The position numbers and the translations under genes are program-made. The notes below the pieces were generated by a model. It saw only the letters and a program-made list of their open reading frames with translations. It searched no databases and was not told the origin of the DNA. From Mercurialis annua (lineage: Eukaryota; Streptophyta; Magnoliopsida; Malpighiales; Euphorbiaceae): a stretch of 64,000 nucleotides of DNA. Shown in pieces: positions 36,221-48,940 of this stretch. Position 1 is the first letter of the stretch. Each line of letters begins with the position of its first letter. The DNA lies in NCBI RefSeq assembly GCF_937616625.2, contig NC_065570.1, forward strand, positions 37,827,665-37,891,664, read 5' to 3'.

Positions 36221-37542
36221 CACCGTATCAGCAAGTATTAAAGCTTTACGATTGAATGCATGTATTAATAATCATGGACTTAGGAATTATTAATTGGCAT
36301 GTAATTTATAATTCCGAGGGCTTAGGTCTTTTATGCAAAAACGAGCAAACAATATTGTGACATTAATTACATTTGATTAAATTCTGTCTAGGAGATTGGT
36401 ACTTAAGTGGTCCGCTCGTGACCCTCCAATCTATCCTGGGAATTTTTCTAATGTGATTATTTAACACAATAGTGACTCGCTTGTGCATTATGTTGTCGTC
36501 AACAAAACATGCGGAACAAATAATAGTTTGCTCATTCTTTTGTGGCTAAAGAATGAGACCTAGGAAGTCCATGATCATACATGTGTGATTGCATGATTCA
36601 TTTTAGCTTTAATATGTATGAGATGCATGCTAAAATGTGTTGTGGGCTTAGTGAGACCGGAATAACTTAAAACCCTAAGAAATCTTCCTAAAAGTAAAAG
36701 GATTAAGTTTATATTGATTAATCATTAAATTGATTTATCAATGGCTCTCCATTGGAGCAATAAACTAACACGCTTTGAGTTATCATCTTGTCGGCTATGG
36801 ATACATAGGGGTGAGATGATATCGTCAAGAGATGTTGTCGAGTTTATTGTTAAGCATGCGATGTTGCGGGTGTATTCGATATAATATACGGCGAGAAAGG
36901 CAATTAGGCGTACCTGAGTCGTATATTATTCAAATCGATACATCTTAGTTGATTCAATGGGTTAAACTTAACTAATGTGGAAACCCAAGAATAGCATTAA
37001 GTACTTGAGGGTGAAAGCATTAGGAGCCGGAAATGATTGAACCTCATATTAGATATGATGAACAAGTAGTTGTTCACTTATATATCATTTTGATCCCAAG
37101 AATAGCATTAAGTACTTGAGGGAAAGATAAATGAGTATAAGAATTCAATCACCCGCTTGAAATCTTTTCCAACAAAGATTCACGTTTCCTATTTTGGAAG
37201 TGTAGGATTCGAAAAAGATAGTGGGAGGCCATTTTGATAGAGACCAAATCATTATGGTTAAATATACAAAATAACACGAATACTAATTAGAGATTTTTGC
37301 TATCTAAAGGATAATAAGATTAAATAGAATCCTTTTAAGTGACATTCACGATAGTAATCGGCTAGTGGTTTAAATCCATTTTTTGATTGATTAAGATATT
37401 TAGATGCCTCCAAGGCTTTTGCGAAAAAGAAATGCACATTGGTTAACAAAGAAAAGTGTTTTCGTTTGTTAAGATGTAGGACAGTATAAGTCATAGCCGT
37501 AAATATTTGGAATATTTAAAAGGCGGTTCGGTCAATAAAAGA
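36221..37542 (+). pseudogene. Decayed copia leader and gag region
   Basis: No recognisable protein segment until the zinc knuckle at 37543, and every frame is broken. A 28-bp direct repeat beginning CCCAAGAATAGCATTAAG occurs at 36984 and 37095. By position this should be the leader and the gag N-terminal part. Confidence 0.55.
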
Positions 37543-37641
37543 AAGTGTTTCTTTTGTCAAACCGAAAGACACTGAAATGGAATTACATTAAGTATTGTGA
37601 ATACTTAAAGGGCAATGACGAGAGGAACGACAATTCCATCA
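37543..37641 (+). pseudogene. gag: Copia gag zinc-knuckle remnant
   Basis: KCFFCQTERH is encoded at 37543-37572, matching C-x2-C-x4-H of the copia nucleocapsid knuckle. A one-base frameshift follows. In the next frame KWNYIKYCEYLKG continues the family pattern, with the final Cys position now Tyr (NY for NC). The remnant could not bind zinc normally. Confidence 0.6.
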
Positions 37642-37668
37642 AGAATGTGTCCATCTCATATTCCAATG

Positions 37669-37773
37669 TCAATTGCTCATTTAAAAGCTTGGGCATTGAA
37701 TACTGATGCTAATTCTCACATTTGTTTATCTTTTACGGATTTAGTAAAAGTGAGAAAGAAAGGAAAAAGATGA
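37669..37773 (+). pseudogene. Copia protease remnant
   Basis: AHLKAWALNTDANSHIC ends at 37725 and aligns with the copia protease signature W-x-L-D-T-G-x-x-x-H-I-C. The catalytic Asp is Asn (AAT at 37699) and the following Gly is Asp, so the protease is dead. Downstream LVKVRKKGKR resembles the family's next segment before a stop. Confidence 0.65.
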
Positions 37774-38092
37774 AGTAATCTTAAATCTCAGGAATGACGC
37801 AAGCGTTGCGACAAGAGCTATAGGATCAACTTCAATTTTCTTAAATAAACATAAGTTGTACTTAAACAAGTTTTTTGTACTCACCCAATATATATAGAAA
37901 TATCATATCCGAATTTGTATGACAAATTTGGTAGTTGATTTTCTATTTGCAAAGGATGTTTGTAGTATTATGTTTGATAATACGGAGTTGGGTATGGATA
38001 TGTATAAAATGTTCTTTATGACTTGAATAAAGATGTTTAATGCAAAAGATGTTTTGGAAATTAATACCATAAGTTATCAAACTTCTAAACAA

Positions 38093-38900
38093 CTTTGGCA
38101 TTTATAATTAGGACATATTGCAAAAGATAGACATAACAAGTTAGATAGAATGAGAATCTTGAGCAATCAAGATTTTGCATCTCTTTCGATTTGTGAGTCG
38201 TATCTTAAAGGCAACATGGCCTGATTATTCTTTATGGGACAAAAAGGTAGAGCTAAAGCCGTTTAAGAGATCATACATAGTGATGTATATGGTACGTCTA
38301 AAGAAACGGACCAAGGTAGATACTTATACTTCATTTTCTACATCGATGATTTATCACGATATAGTTAAGTTTGTCTTATGAAGACAAACATGAAGATTTT
38401 GAAATGTTCAAATGACTTCAAGAATGAAGTAGAAAATCAAATTGGAAAAGGTATTAATACATTACGATGTGATCGAAAAGGAAAGAATACTTGAGTACAG
38501 AATTTGGTATGTTCCTAAAAGGAATGTGGTATTATTTTTCAACTTACTCTTTGGGAACACCATGGTTGAATGGTGCGTCTGTCAAGAAGGATGTATCGTA
38601 CATTGTGGGAAATGATACGATCAATAATGAGCTATATACTGACTTATCCATCTCGTTATAGGGTCAAGCACTTCTTACCGCAAATAAAATTCTAAATTAA
38701 ATTCCAACTAAATTTGCACCATAGATACCTTATGAGATATGGTACGGAATCAAGTCTTAAGGATGTTAAGATTTGAGGGTTTTCGGAACATATCAGGAAA
38801 CTGATATCCGATAAATTTGGAATCAAAATCAATCATGGAAAGGTTATGTTGGATATCCTAAATTCAGTTTAGGATATTGTTTCTATATTTGAACCGAACA
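38093..38900 (+). pseudogene. Copia integrase remnant
   Basis: Begins LWHL-stop-LGHIAKDRHNKL, the HHCC zinc region. The terminal pair reads CESY, so one Cys is lost. EIIHSDVYG and YFIFYIDDLSRYS correspond to the first catalytic-core blocks, followed by NEVENQIGKGINTLRCDRKG and KECGIIFQLTLWEHHG. At least three in-frame stops (TAA in WHL*LGH, TGA after GNMA, TAA before EIIHSD) and frameshifts make it non-functional. Confidence 0.75.
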
Positions 38901-39309
38901 AACAATCGTTGTTTAACGGTGGTAGTCTTTCTTAATAAAGCGTTTATTCAAGAGGGACACTAAGAAAGGAATATAGAATTAGATGAGGAGTCATCTAGTT
39001 ACCAACAAAATAATGAATCAATGAAGATTGATCAAACCCACTAAAAGCCGGAGTTAGTAAAAGATGTATCTACATCTACAACTCGAAGATTAAGTAGAGT
39101 ATCTCGTCCACCGTAGAGAGATGGTTTTCCCACATGATAAACAAGAGTTGTTTAGTCATGGAGTAAAAGATCAAGTGTTGATCCCTCTAGTTATGAGGAA
39201 ACTATATGTGATATAGATTCTTCAAAATTGGTTTGAAGGAATAAAATCTGAAATGGATTCCATATAAAGAAACCAAATTTTAGGAGCTAGTCGATCCATT
39301 CAAAGGTAT

Positions 39310-39840
39310 TATACCAATAAGGTTTAAATGGATCTTCAAATGTAAAATTGGTACTAATGGAAAGGTGGAGACATTTAAAGCAAGGCTTGTTGCAAAAGAG
39401 TTTTGCTAGAGGCAAGAAGTTGTATTGTGAATACACTTTATCGCCGGTAGCCATGCTTAAGTCCATCAAGATTTTTCTTACCAAGGCTACACATTCAGAT
39501 TTTGTGGTTGGACATATGGATGTAAGAACCACATTCCTTAATGGTTAAATTAAGGAGTATATCTATATGGAACAAGCCGAGGATTTTGAATCCGAAGAAG
39601 GTTCCGAGGCGTGTAAGCTAAAATGATCCCTAGTGGATGGAAACAAAGCTTCGAGATTCGTCGCCTTGATAAAGCCGTAAGGAGTTACGAATTTATTAAA
39701 AACGATGATAAACCCAATGTTTACAAGAAGGTTAGTGGGAGCAGACTCACTTTTGTGATCTTGTATCTAGATAACATATTACAAATACATAATAATATCG
39801 GAATGTTAACTTCTGTAAAACTTTGGTTTATCTAATACGT
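39310..39840 (+). pseudogene. Copia reverse transcriptase remnant
   Basis: WIFKCKIGTNGKVETFKARL opens the RT domain near 39329. HMDVRTTFLNG, IYMEQPEDFESEEGSEACKL and VYKKVSGSRLTFVILYLDN follow with frameshifts between them. The copia catalytic box YVDD reads YLDN at 39764-39775, so one of the two metal-binding Asp residues is Asn. The short open pieces here are fragments of a dead gene, not genes. Confidence 0.82.
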
Positions 39841-40379
39841 ACTCCATCAAAGTCCTCGGAGAAATAACTTATATTCTCAGTGTTGGAATCTATGGAGATA
39901 GATCTAAGAGAATAAGTAGTTTCTCCTACAGGCTCTTCTTAGAAAAGATATTGAAGTAGTTCAATATGGAAGTTGTAAGAGGATTGATACTAGTTAGCCA
40001 TGAAATTCTTCTTTGAATAGGAATGTCTTCTGAGACTTCTGAAGAAAGAAAGAATCTAGCAAAGATACCATAGGCTTCGGCAATTGGTAGTCTGACGTAT
40101 GTGTTGTCACTTACAAACCTAGAAATTTGTCTATGCGGTTAGTGGGACTAATCAGTTTCAATCAAATCCATGTTGAGAACATTGGATGGTCGTTAAGGAT
40201 ATCTTTAAGTACTTATGAAGAACTAAATATATGGTCTTAACTAATGGAGAACAAGGTTTTTTAAGTAGACCGTTTTACAGATTCTGATTAATAAATCAGA
40301 TATGGATGATAGAGAGTCTATCTCCAGATTCATATTTATCTATAATGAAGGAGTAGTAAGCAAGAAGTGTTCTAAGCGA

Positions 40380-40692
40380 GAATCAACTCCAAGTTCCATT
40401 ATAGAAGCCGAGTATATTATGGCATGAGATGTTGTAATAGAAGGTGTTTGGATAAAATAGTTCTTAATAGAACTAAGTATGGTTTCTTCCATTAAGTCGA
40501 CAGTTCCTCTTTTCTGCGACCACAATGGTGCTACTGCCAAAGCAAAGGAAACTGGGTCTCACAACTTATCCAAAAAGGAAAGGCATTATCATATTATCTA
40601 AAGAAATTGTTGGAAAGAGAAAATTGTTTCTCTAAAAGATAGCATCAGCCGATAACACGGCTGACCCACTGACAAAGCCCATGACTTAGAGT
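40380..40692 (+). pseudogene. Copia RNase H remnant
   Basis: Broken segments of the RNase H domain end in DNTADPLTKPMT followed by a stop (40651-40689). This is the conserved C-terminal block of copia polyproteins (ADPLTKP), and it marks the end of pol about 100 bp before the 3' LTR. Confidence 0.75.
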
Positions 40693-40777
40693 CATTAAGG
40701 TTTACATGACATAGAGTCATTAAGATTTACATCTTGTAAAGATGGGGCTTAGATATAGCTGCCAATGGCACTAGTGC

Positions 40778-40788
40778 AAGTGGGAGAT
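40778..40788 (+). other. Copia polypurine tract
   Basis: AAGTGGGAGAT lies immediately before the TGTTAG start of the 3' LTR, the position and composition expected for the plus-strand primer. Confidence 0.85.
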
Positions 40789-42793
40789 TGTTAGTAGTAT
40801 GTGCCCTAGGGCCATTTGATCATGTATATTTGTAGAACTAATCCCAATGGCAAAGATATATATGTTCTAATTGAACTAAGTGTCTCATCAACTAAGTGTT
40901 CATTTATTACGTATTATCCTTATCACATTGTGGTAGAATCTATTCTTAAGGTGTTAAGAATATGAGTTACAGATTTTATTATACATGTGATCTAAATAAC
41001 AGTTCATGATCGATGGGGTCCTACGAATAAGGGCATCGTATTATCCCGGAAAGATTGTCACCTCTGTTTATTCTCCTGATTAGTAAGGAGTTACTAATTA
41101 TAGGAAGTAGTGAGTCTCATACTACTTGATGGAGATCAGGATAAACATGTGGACACTCAAGATGTTGAGTGGGTCGAACAAGTGATGCTAGATGACTTAT
41201 ACATGGTATTTCATCAAAGTCAATTTAAAGTCATCTAGTTCATAATTGTACATATGTCCTTTGACTTGCGGTGACACTATCTTGTATATAGGTGATTAGA
41301 GTTTGATACTCCTTATCCCTAGATATTTCATGAGCTAGGGTCGCGGGATGTGTTGGCTCTAGTTAGTTGTATATGGAGATAGGGGTTTAACCAACAGAGG
41401 ATTTATCACTCCGGATGAACGGAGAAAAGATTCTATGCTATCTCAAATTGTTCTTGATGGATGATAAAACCTGCGCGGGTGTAAATGACTTACTTAGAAA
41501 GTTGTTTCTAGAGGAAGCCATATTTATCAAGAATAAGAACTGAGATGAGGTCATATGATTAAGACAAACAGTGTTTGACTTAACCGTGACACTAGTCGAG
41601 ATCGGAATCTTAGATGAAGGGAATTTTGAGTGTACGGTAATTATGAACATTGGTTCATAAAGAATGCATCGAAAAATTCATATCTATTTGGGGGTCGTGA
41701 TATGTTGCTAGACGTCACTCACGATCTACGAGAATTAATAACTAATGGGATTTAATTATTTAATATAAGAAAGGCGTTTCTTATGACTCTCGTTGCCATA
41801 TAGATGTGAACCTAGTTAGTCACACACAATAGGGTGTGCAACCGATTGAGTTTACGAGAGATCGATTTCATATAGATACTAGCATATCTCGGAAATTAAT
41901 CTAAGATGAAAAACAAATATAAATTAGGGACTAATTTGTAAGAGTTATAAATTAGTAGGCACCTAATTGTATTTTGTCCAAGTTAATGTGATGATGTCAT
42001 GTGATGATGTCACGATGATGTCATGTGATGATGTCACGATGATGTCATGTGATGATGTCATGATGATGTCATGTGATGATGTCACGATGATGTCACGATG
42101 ATGTCATATGATGATGTCACGTGATGATGTCATGTATGTCTCTGTGTGTGACACCTAGCATCCGACGTGTCAGAAGGTGGCAACACCTATGCTTGATGTG
42201 TGACACCTAGCATGTGATGTGTCCGATGGTGGCAACACCTATGCTTTGTGTGTGACACCTAGCATGTGAGGTGTCGAATGGTGGCAACACCTTTGCTTGG
42301 TGTGTGACACCTAGCATGTGAGGTGTTGCATTCTTAAGCAAAGCTCTACCCTATAAATAGAGGTTGCCTTTGCTCATTCTACATACACACCACACTTAAG
42401 AGAGCATATTTGAAGGAGTTCAAGTAGTCATCAATCACAGAAAAGCTTGGAGAAAGTTTTTCATACATCCCAGCAAAGACGTAATCGAGGCGAGAGTTTG
42501 AGCTTAGGGTTGCTCAGCAAGAGAAACTCTTGCAGATTACTTCAAGGCGAGGATTCAATCGGACGCATACTCGTGTGGACGAGCTTGAGGTCGCCGTACT
42601 ATCGGGACTACAAGAATCGTTGGAGAATCGACATAGGTATTCTTCTTACGGTTTCTAGATGCGTGCTTTAATTACTATATGATACGACGATCCATTTTTT
42701 ATTGATATGATCAATTTCTGGATCCGAATTGTTGGAATTCCAATTTTGAATTGAAATATACGATTCGGACCCTCACGTCCCGCTGCACCAACA
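40789..42793 (+). repeat. Copia 3' LTR (2,005 bp)
   Basis: Near-identical to the 5' LTR; by eye about 12 substitutions (e.g. CGTATTATCC for CGTATTGTCC, GTGTAAATG for GTGTATATG). The 24-bp minisatellite (about 41989-42135) is shorter by 37 bp. The TATA box CTATAAATAG is at 42351. Ends ACCAACA. Confidence 0.95.
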
Positions 42794-42798
42794 AAAGA
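42794..42798. other. Target-site duplication, right (AAAGA)
   Basis: AAAGA directly after the 3' LTR, identical to 34161-34165, followed by the satellite continuing GACTTGAAACGCG. Confidence 0.95.
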
Positions 42799-45700
42799 GA
42801 CTTGAAACGCGCCATACTAATCTAGCGTCACTTTTTTTAAGCACGCTTTGCGTAATATAACCTAACCATGGGTAATCGGAACGACGCGTTAAAGAGACTT
42901 AAGATAAGCATGGTGATCTAAACCTAACCATGCTTAGGTAATCGAAACGACGCGTTAAAGAGACTTGAGACGCGACATACTAATCTAAACCTAACCATGC
43001 TTAGGCAATAAGAACGACGCGTTAAAGAGACTTGAGACGCGACATACTAACCTAGCAACAGTTTTCACGCCCACATTGCGTATTATAACCGAACCATGCT
43101 TAGGTAATCGAAACGACGGGTTAAAGAGACTTGAGATGCGTCATACTAATCTATTGTTACATTTCACGCACACTTTGCGTAATATAACCTAACCATGAAT
43201 AGGTAATCGAACGACGCCTAATAGAGACTTGAGACACGACATACTAATTTAGCGTCACTTTTCACGCACACTTTGCGTAAAATAAACCAGGCTTAGGTGA
43301 TAGGAACTACGCGTTAGAGAGACTTGGGACGCGACATACTAATCTAGCGTCAATTTTCACGCACACTTTGCGTAATATAACCTAACCATCCTTAGGTAAT
43401 CGGAACGACAGTTAAAGAGACGTCAGACGCGATATACTAATCTAGCGTCACTTTTCACGCACACTTTACGTAATTTAACCTAGCCATGCTTAGGTAATCG
43501 GAACGACGCGATAAAGAGACTTGAGACGCGACATACTAATCTAACGTCACATTTCACGCACACTTTGCGTAATATAACCTACCCATGCTTAGGTAATCAA
43601 ATTGACACGTTACACAGACTTGAGACGTGACATACTAATCTAGCGTCACTTTTCACGCACAATTTGCGTAGTATAACCTAACCATGCTTCTTAGGTAATC
43701 GGAACGATGCGTTAAAGAGACTTCAGACGCGACAAACTCATCTAGCGTCAGTTTTCACGCACACTTTGCACAATATAACCTAACAATGCTTAAGTAATCG
43801 GAACACACGTTAAAGAGACTTGAGACGCGGCATACTAATGTAGCGTCACTTTTCACGCACACTTTTTGTAAATTATCCTAACCATGCTTAATTATACGGA
43901 ACGACTCATTAAAGAGACTTCAAGGGCGGCATACTAATTTAGCATCACTTTTCACGCAATCTTTGTGTAATATAACCTAACCATGCTTAGGAAATCGGAA
44001 CGACACATTAAAGAGACTTGAGTAGCGACATATTAATCTAGCGTCACTTTTCACACACACTTTGCGTAAAATAACCTAACCATGCTTACGTAATTGGAAA
44101 GACACGTTAAGAGACTTGAGACACGACATACTAATCTAGCGTCCCTTTTCATGCTCACTTTACGTAATATAACCTAACCGTGCTTAGGTAATCGAAACGA
44201 CGCGTTAAAGAGACTCGAAATGCGCCATACTAATATACCGTCACTTTTCACGCACACTTTGCGTAAAATAACCTAACCATGCCTAGGTAATCGTAACGAC
44301 GCGTTAAACAGACTTGAGATGCTATATACTAATCTATCGTTACTTTTCACGCACACTTTGCGTTATATAATCTAACCATGCTTAGGTAATAAGAATGACG
44401 CATTAGAGACTCTTGTGACGCGACATAAGCTTAGTAATCGAAACGACGCGTTAAAGAGACTTGAAACGCGCCATGCTAATATAGCGTCACTTTTTACGCA
44501 CAATTTACGTAATATAATCTAACCATGGTAGGTAATCGGAATACGTATTAATGAGACTTGAGACGCGTCATACCAATCTAGCGTCACTTTTCACGCATAC
44601 TTTGCGTAAAATAACCTAACCATGCCTAGGTAATCGGAACGACGCGTTAAAAAGACTTGAGATGCTACATACTAATCTATTGTCACTTTTCACGCACACT
44701 TTGCGTAATAAAATCTAACCATGCATAGGTAATCAGAACGGCGCGTTAGAAACACATGTGACGCGACATAAGCACAGTAATTGAAACGACGCGTTAAAGA
44801 GACTTGAGACCTAACATACTAATTTAATGTCACTTTTCACTTACACTTTGCGTAATATAACTAAACCATGCTTAGGTAATCGGAACGACGAGATAAAGAG
44901 ACTTGAGACGCGACATACTAATCTAGCGTTATTTTTCACGCACACTACCTCACCATGCTTAGGTAATCGGAACGACGCGTTAAAGAGACATGAGACGCGA
45001 CATACTAATATATCCGTCACTTTTCACGCACACTTTGCATAATACAACCTAACCATGATTAGGTAATCGGAAAGATGCTTTAAAGACACTTGAGACACGA
45101 CATACTAACCTAGCAAAAGATTTCACGCACACATTGCGTAATATAACCTAACCATGCTTTAGTAAACGGAACGAAGCGTTAAAGAGACTTGAGATGCGAC
45201 ATACTAATCTAGCGTCACTTTTCACACAAACTTTTTGTAATATAACTTAACCATGCTTAGGTATCAGAACAACGCGTTAGAGACACTTGTGACGGGACAT
45301 AAGCACCGTAATCGAAACGACGCGTTAAAGAGACTTGAAACACGCCATACTAATCTAGCGCCACTTTTTATGGACGCTTTGCGTAATATATCCTAACCAT
45401 ACTTAGGTGACTGGATCGACGCGTTAAAGAAACTTGAGACGCGACATACTAATCTAGCGTCACTTTTCATGCACACTTTGCATAATACGACCTAACCATG
45501 ATTAGGTAATTGGAACGACGCTTTAAAGAGACTTGAGATCGACATACTAACCTAGCAACAGTTTTCATGCACACATTGCGTAATATAATCGAACCATGCT
45601 TTGGTAATCGGTACGACGCGTTAAAGAGACTTAAGAGCGCGACATACTAATCTAACGTCACTTTTCACGCACACTTCGCGTAAAATAACCTAACCATGCT

Positions 45701-48528
45701 TAGGTAATCGGAACGACACGATAAAGAGACTTAACCATGCTTTGGTAATCAGAACGACGTGTTAGAGATGCTTGTAACGCGACAAAGATGCGTTAAAGAG
45801 ACTTGAGACGCGACATACTAATCAAGGGTCACTTTTTACGCACACTTTGCGTAATATAACTTAACCATGCTCAGGTAATCGTAACAACGCGTTAAAGAGA
45901 CTTGTGCGTGACATACTAATCTAGCGATGCTTTTAAGGCGCACTTGGCGTAATATAACATAACCATGTTTTGGTAATCGGAACGACGCGTTAAAGAGACT
46001 TGAGACACGACATACTAATCTAGCGTAACTTTTGACGCACACTTTGCGTAATATAACCTAACCATGCTTAGGTAATCGAAACACACATTAAAGGGACTTG
46101 AGACGCGACGTACTAATCTAATGTCACTTTTCAGCACACTTTGCGTAAAATAACCTAACCATACTTAGGTAATCGGAACGACGCGTTTTAGAGACTTGAG
46201 ACACGCACACTTTGCGTAATATAACCTAACCATGCTTAGGTAATCAGAACGACACGTTAGAGAAACTTGTGACGCGACAATGGTAATCGAAAAGACGCGT
46301 TAAAGAGACTTGAAACGTGCCATACTAATCTAGCGTCACTTTTTACGCACACTTTGCGTATTATAACCTAACTATGCTTAGCTAATCGGAACGATGCCTT
46401 AAAGAGACTTGAGACACGACATACTATTCTAGCGTCACTTTTCGGGTACATTTTGCGTAATATAACCTAACCATGCTTTGGTAATCAGAACGACGCGTTA
46501 GAGAGACTTGTGACGCGACATACTAACCTATTAACAGTTTTCATGCACACATTGCGTAATATAACCTAACCATGCTTAGGTAATTGAAACGACGCGTTAA
46601 AGAGACTAGAGATGCGACATACTATTCTAGCGTTACTTTTCACGCACATTTTACGTAATATGACCTAACAATGCTTAAATAATCGGAACGACGCTTTAGA
46701 GAGACTTGTGACGCGACATACTAACCTAGCAACAGTTTTCACGCACACATTGCGTACTATAACCCAACCATGCTTAGGTAATCGCAACGACGCGTTAAAA
46801 AGACTTGAGATGCGACATACTAAACTAGCGTCACTTTTCACGCTTACTCTTCGTAATATAACCTAACCATGCTTAGGTAATCGTAATACGCATTAAAGAG
46901 ACTTGAGACGTCACATACCAATCTAGCATCAGTTTTCACACACACTTTGCGTAAAATAACTTTACCATGCCTAGGTAATCAGAACGACGCGTTAAAGAGA
47001 CTTGAAACGAGACATACTAATCTATTGTCACTTTTCACACACACACATGTGACGAGATATAAGCACAGTAATCGAAACGACGCGTTAAAGACAGTTGAAA
47101 CACGCCATACTAATCTAGCGTCACTTTTTACGTACGCTTTGCGTAATATAACCTAGCCATGCTTAGGTAATCATAACGACGCGTTAAAGATACTTGAGAC
47201 GCGACATATTAATCTAGCGTCACTTTTCACGCACACATTGCGTAATACAACGTAACCATGATTAGGTAATCGGAACAACGCTTTAAAGAGAGTTGTGACG
47301 CGACATACTAACCTAGCAACTGATTTCACGCACACATTGCGCAATATAACCTAACCATGCTTTGGTAATCGGAACGACGCTTTAAAGAGAATTGAGACTC
47401 GACATACTAATCTAGCGTCACTTTTCACGCACACTTTGCGCTATATAACCTAACCATACTTAGGTAATCGGAACACGCGTTAAAGGGACTTAAGAAGCGA
47501 CATTCTAATCTAGCGTCACTTTTCACGCACACTCTGCGTAAAATAACCTAACCATGCTTAGCTAATCGGAATGACACATTAAATAGACTTGCGACGCGAC
47601 ATACTGATCTATTGTCACTTATTACACACACTTTGCGCAATATAACCTAATCATGTGTTGGTAATCGGGACGACGTGTTGGAGAGACTTGTAACGTGACA
47701 TAAGCATGGTAATCAAAACGATGCGTTCAAGAGACTTTTTACGCATACTTTGCGTAATATAACTTAACCATGCTTGGGTAATTATAACAACGCGTTAAAG
47801 AGACTTGTGACGCGTCATACTAATCTACCGACACTTTTGACGCGCACTTGGCGAAATATATCATAACCATGCTTTGGTAATCGGAACGACGCGTTAAAGA
47901 TACTTGAGACGCGACATACTAATCTAGCGTCACTTTTCACGCACACCTTGCGTAATTTAACTTAACCATGCTTAGGTAATCGTAACAACACGTCAAGGAG
48001 ACTTGTGATTCGACATAACAATCTAGCGACACTTTTAACACGCACTTGGCATAATATAACATAACCATGCTTTGGTAATCGGAACGACGCGTTAAAGAGA
48101 CTTGAGAAGTGACATACTAATCTAGCGTCACTTTTCACACACACTTTGCTTAATATAATCTAAACATGCTTAGGTAATCGAAACGACGCGTTACAGAGAA
48201 TTGAGACACGACATACTAATCGATTGTCACTTTTCATGCACACTTTGCGTAATATAACCTAACCATGCTTTTGTAATCGGAACGATGTGTTAGAGAGACT
48301 TGTAACGTGACATAAGTATGGTAATCGAAAAGATACGTTAAAGAGACTTGAGACGCGCAATACTAATCTAACGTCACTTTTTACGCACACTTTGCGTAAT
48401 ATTACTTAACCATGCTTAAGTAATCGTAACAACGTGTTAAGAAGACTTGTGACGTGACATACTAATCTAGCGACAGTTTTAACATAGCCATGCTTTGGTC
48501 ATGGGAACGACGCGTTAAAGAGACTTGT
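42799..48528 (-). repeat. Satellite array, reverse (5.7 kb)
   Basis: Continuation of the reverse array interrupted by the copia element. No gene. A period of about 343-346 bp (three full plus one short monomer) is visible: GCCTAGGTAAT at 44281 and 44624, and the short-monomer sequence ACATAAGC near 44421 and 44767. The part at 44980-45200 resembles 28050-28240 (TACAACCTAA before ATTAGGTAA, then CCTAGCAAA). The part at 47960-48350 is an inverted relative of 26440-26800. Confidence 0.93.
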
Positions 48529-48940
48529 GACGCTAGATTAGTATTGCGCGTTTCAAGTCTCTTTAATGCGTCGTTTCGATTATCATGCTTATGTCGCGGC
48601 ACAAGTGTCTCTAATGCGTCGTTCTGATTACCTAAGCATGGTTAGGTTATATTACGCAGAGTGTGCTTGAAAACTGAAAAAAGATTAGTTTGTCGCATCT
48701 CAAGTCTCTTTAACGCGTCATTCCGATTACCTAAGCATGATTAGGTTATTTTACACAAAGTGTGTGTGAAAAGTGACGCTAGGTTTGTATGTCGCGTCTC
48801 AAGTCCCTTTTACTCGTGTTCTGATTATCTAAGCATGTTTAGGTTATACTACGCGAAGTGTACGTGAAAAGTGACGCTAGATTTGTATGTCATGTCTCAA
48901 GTCTGTTTAACCCGTCGTTCCCATTACCAAAGCATGGTTA
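48529..48940 (+). repeat. Forward satellite block within the reverse array
   Basis: Orientation flips at about 48529, inside the shared string GTGACGC, and flips back at about 48940 (GCATGGTTAATATATAACC). The block matches 26000-26420 in direct orientation: both contain TTAGTATTGCG followed by TTTCAAGTCTCTTTAATGCG, an AGATTTGTATGTC variant, and CAAGTCCCTTT. Confidence 0.85.

Larger units (their letters stand above)
34166..42793 (+). mobile_element. Full-length Ty1/copia retrotransposon, Tork/Angela-like, defective
   Basis: An 8,628-bp element with two LTRs (2,042 and 2,005 bp), a primer site, a purine tract and a perfect 5-bp target duplication. Remnants run zinc knuckle, protease, integrase, reverse transcriptase, RNase H. 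Integrase before RT identifies copia. The residual pol (EVENQIGKGINTLR, VYKKVSGSRLTF, DNTADPLTKP) resembles the Tork/Tnt1/Angela clade from memory of the family. The LTRs differ by only about a dozen substitutions plus one minisatellite length change, yet the coding region has many stops, frameshifts and lost catalytic residues. It therefore probably moved using proteins from a relative. Confidence 0.92.
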
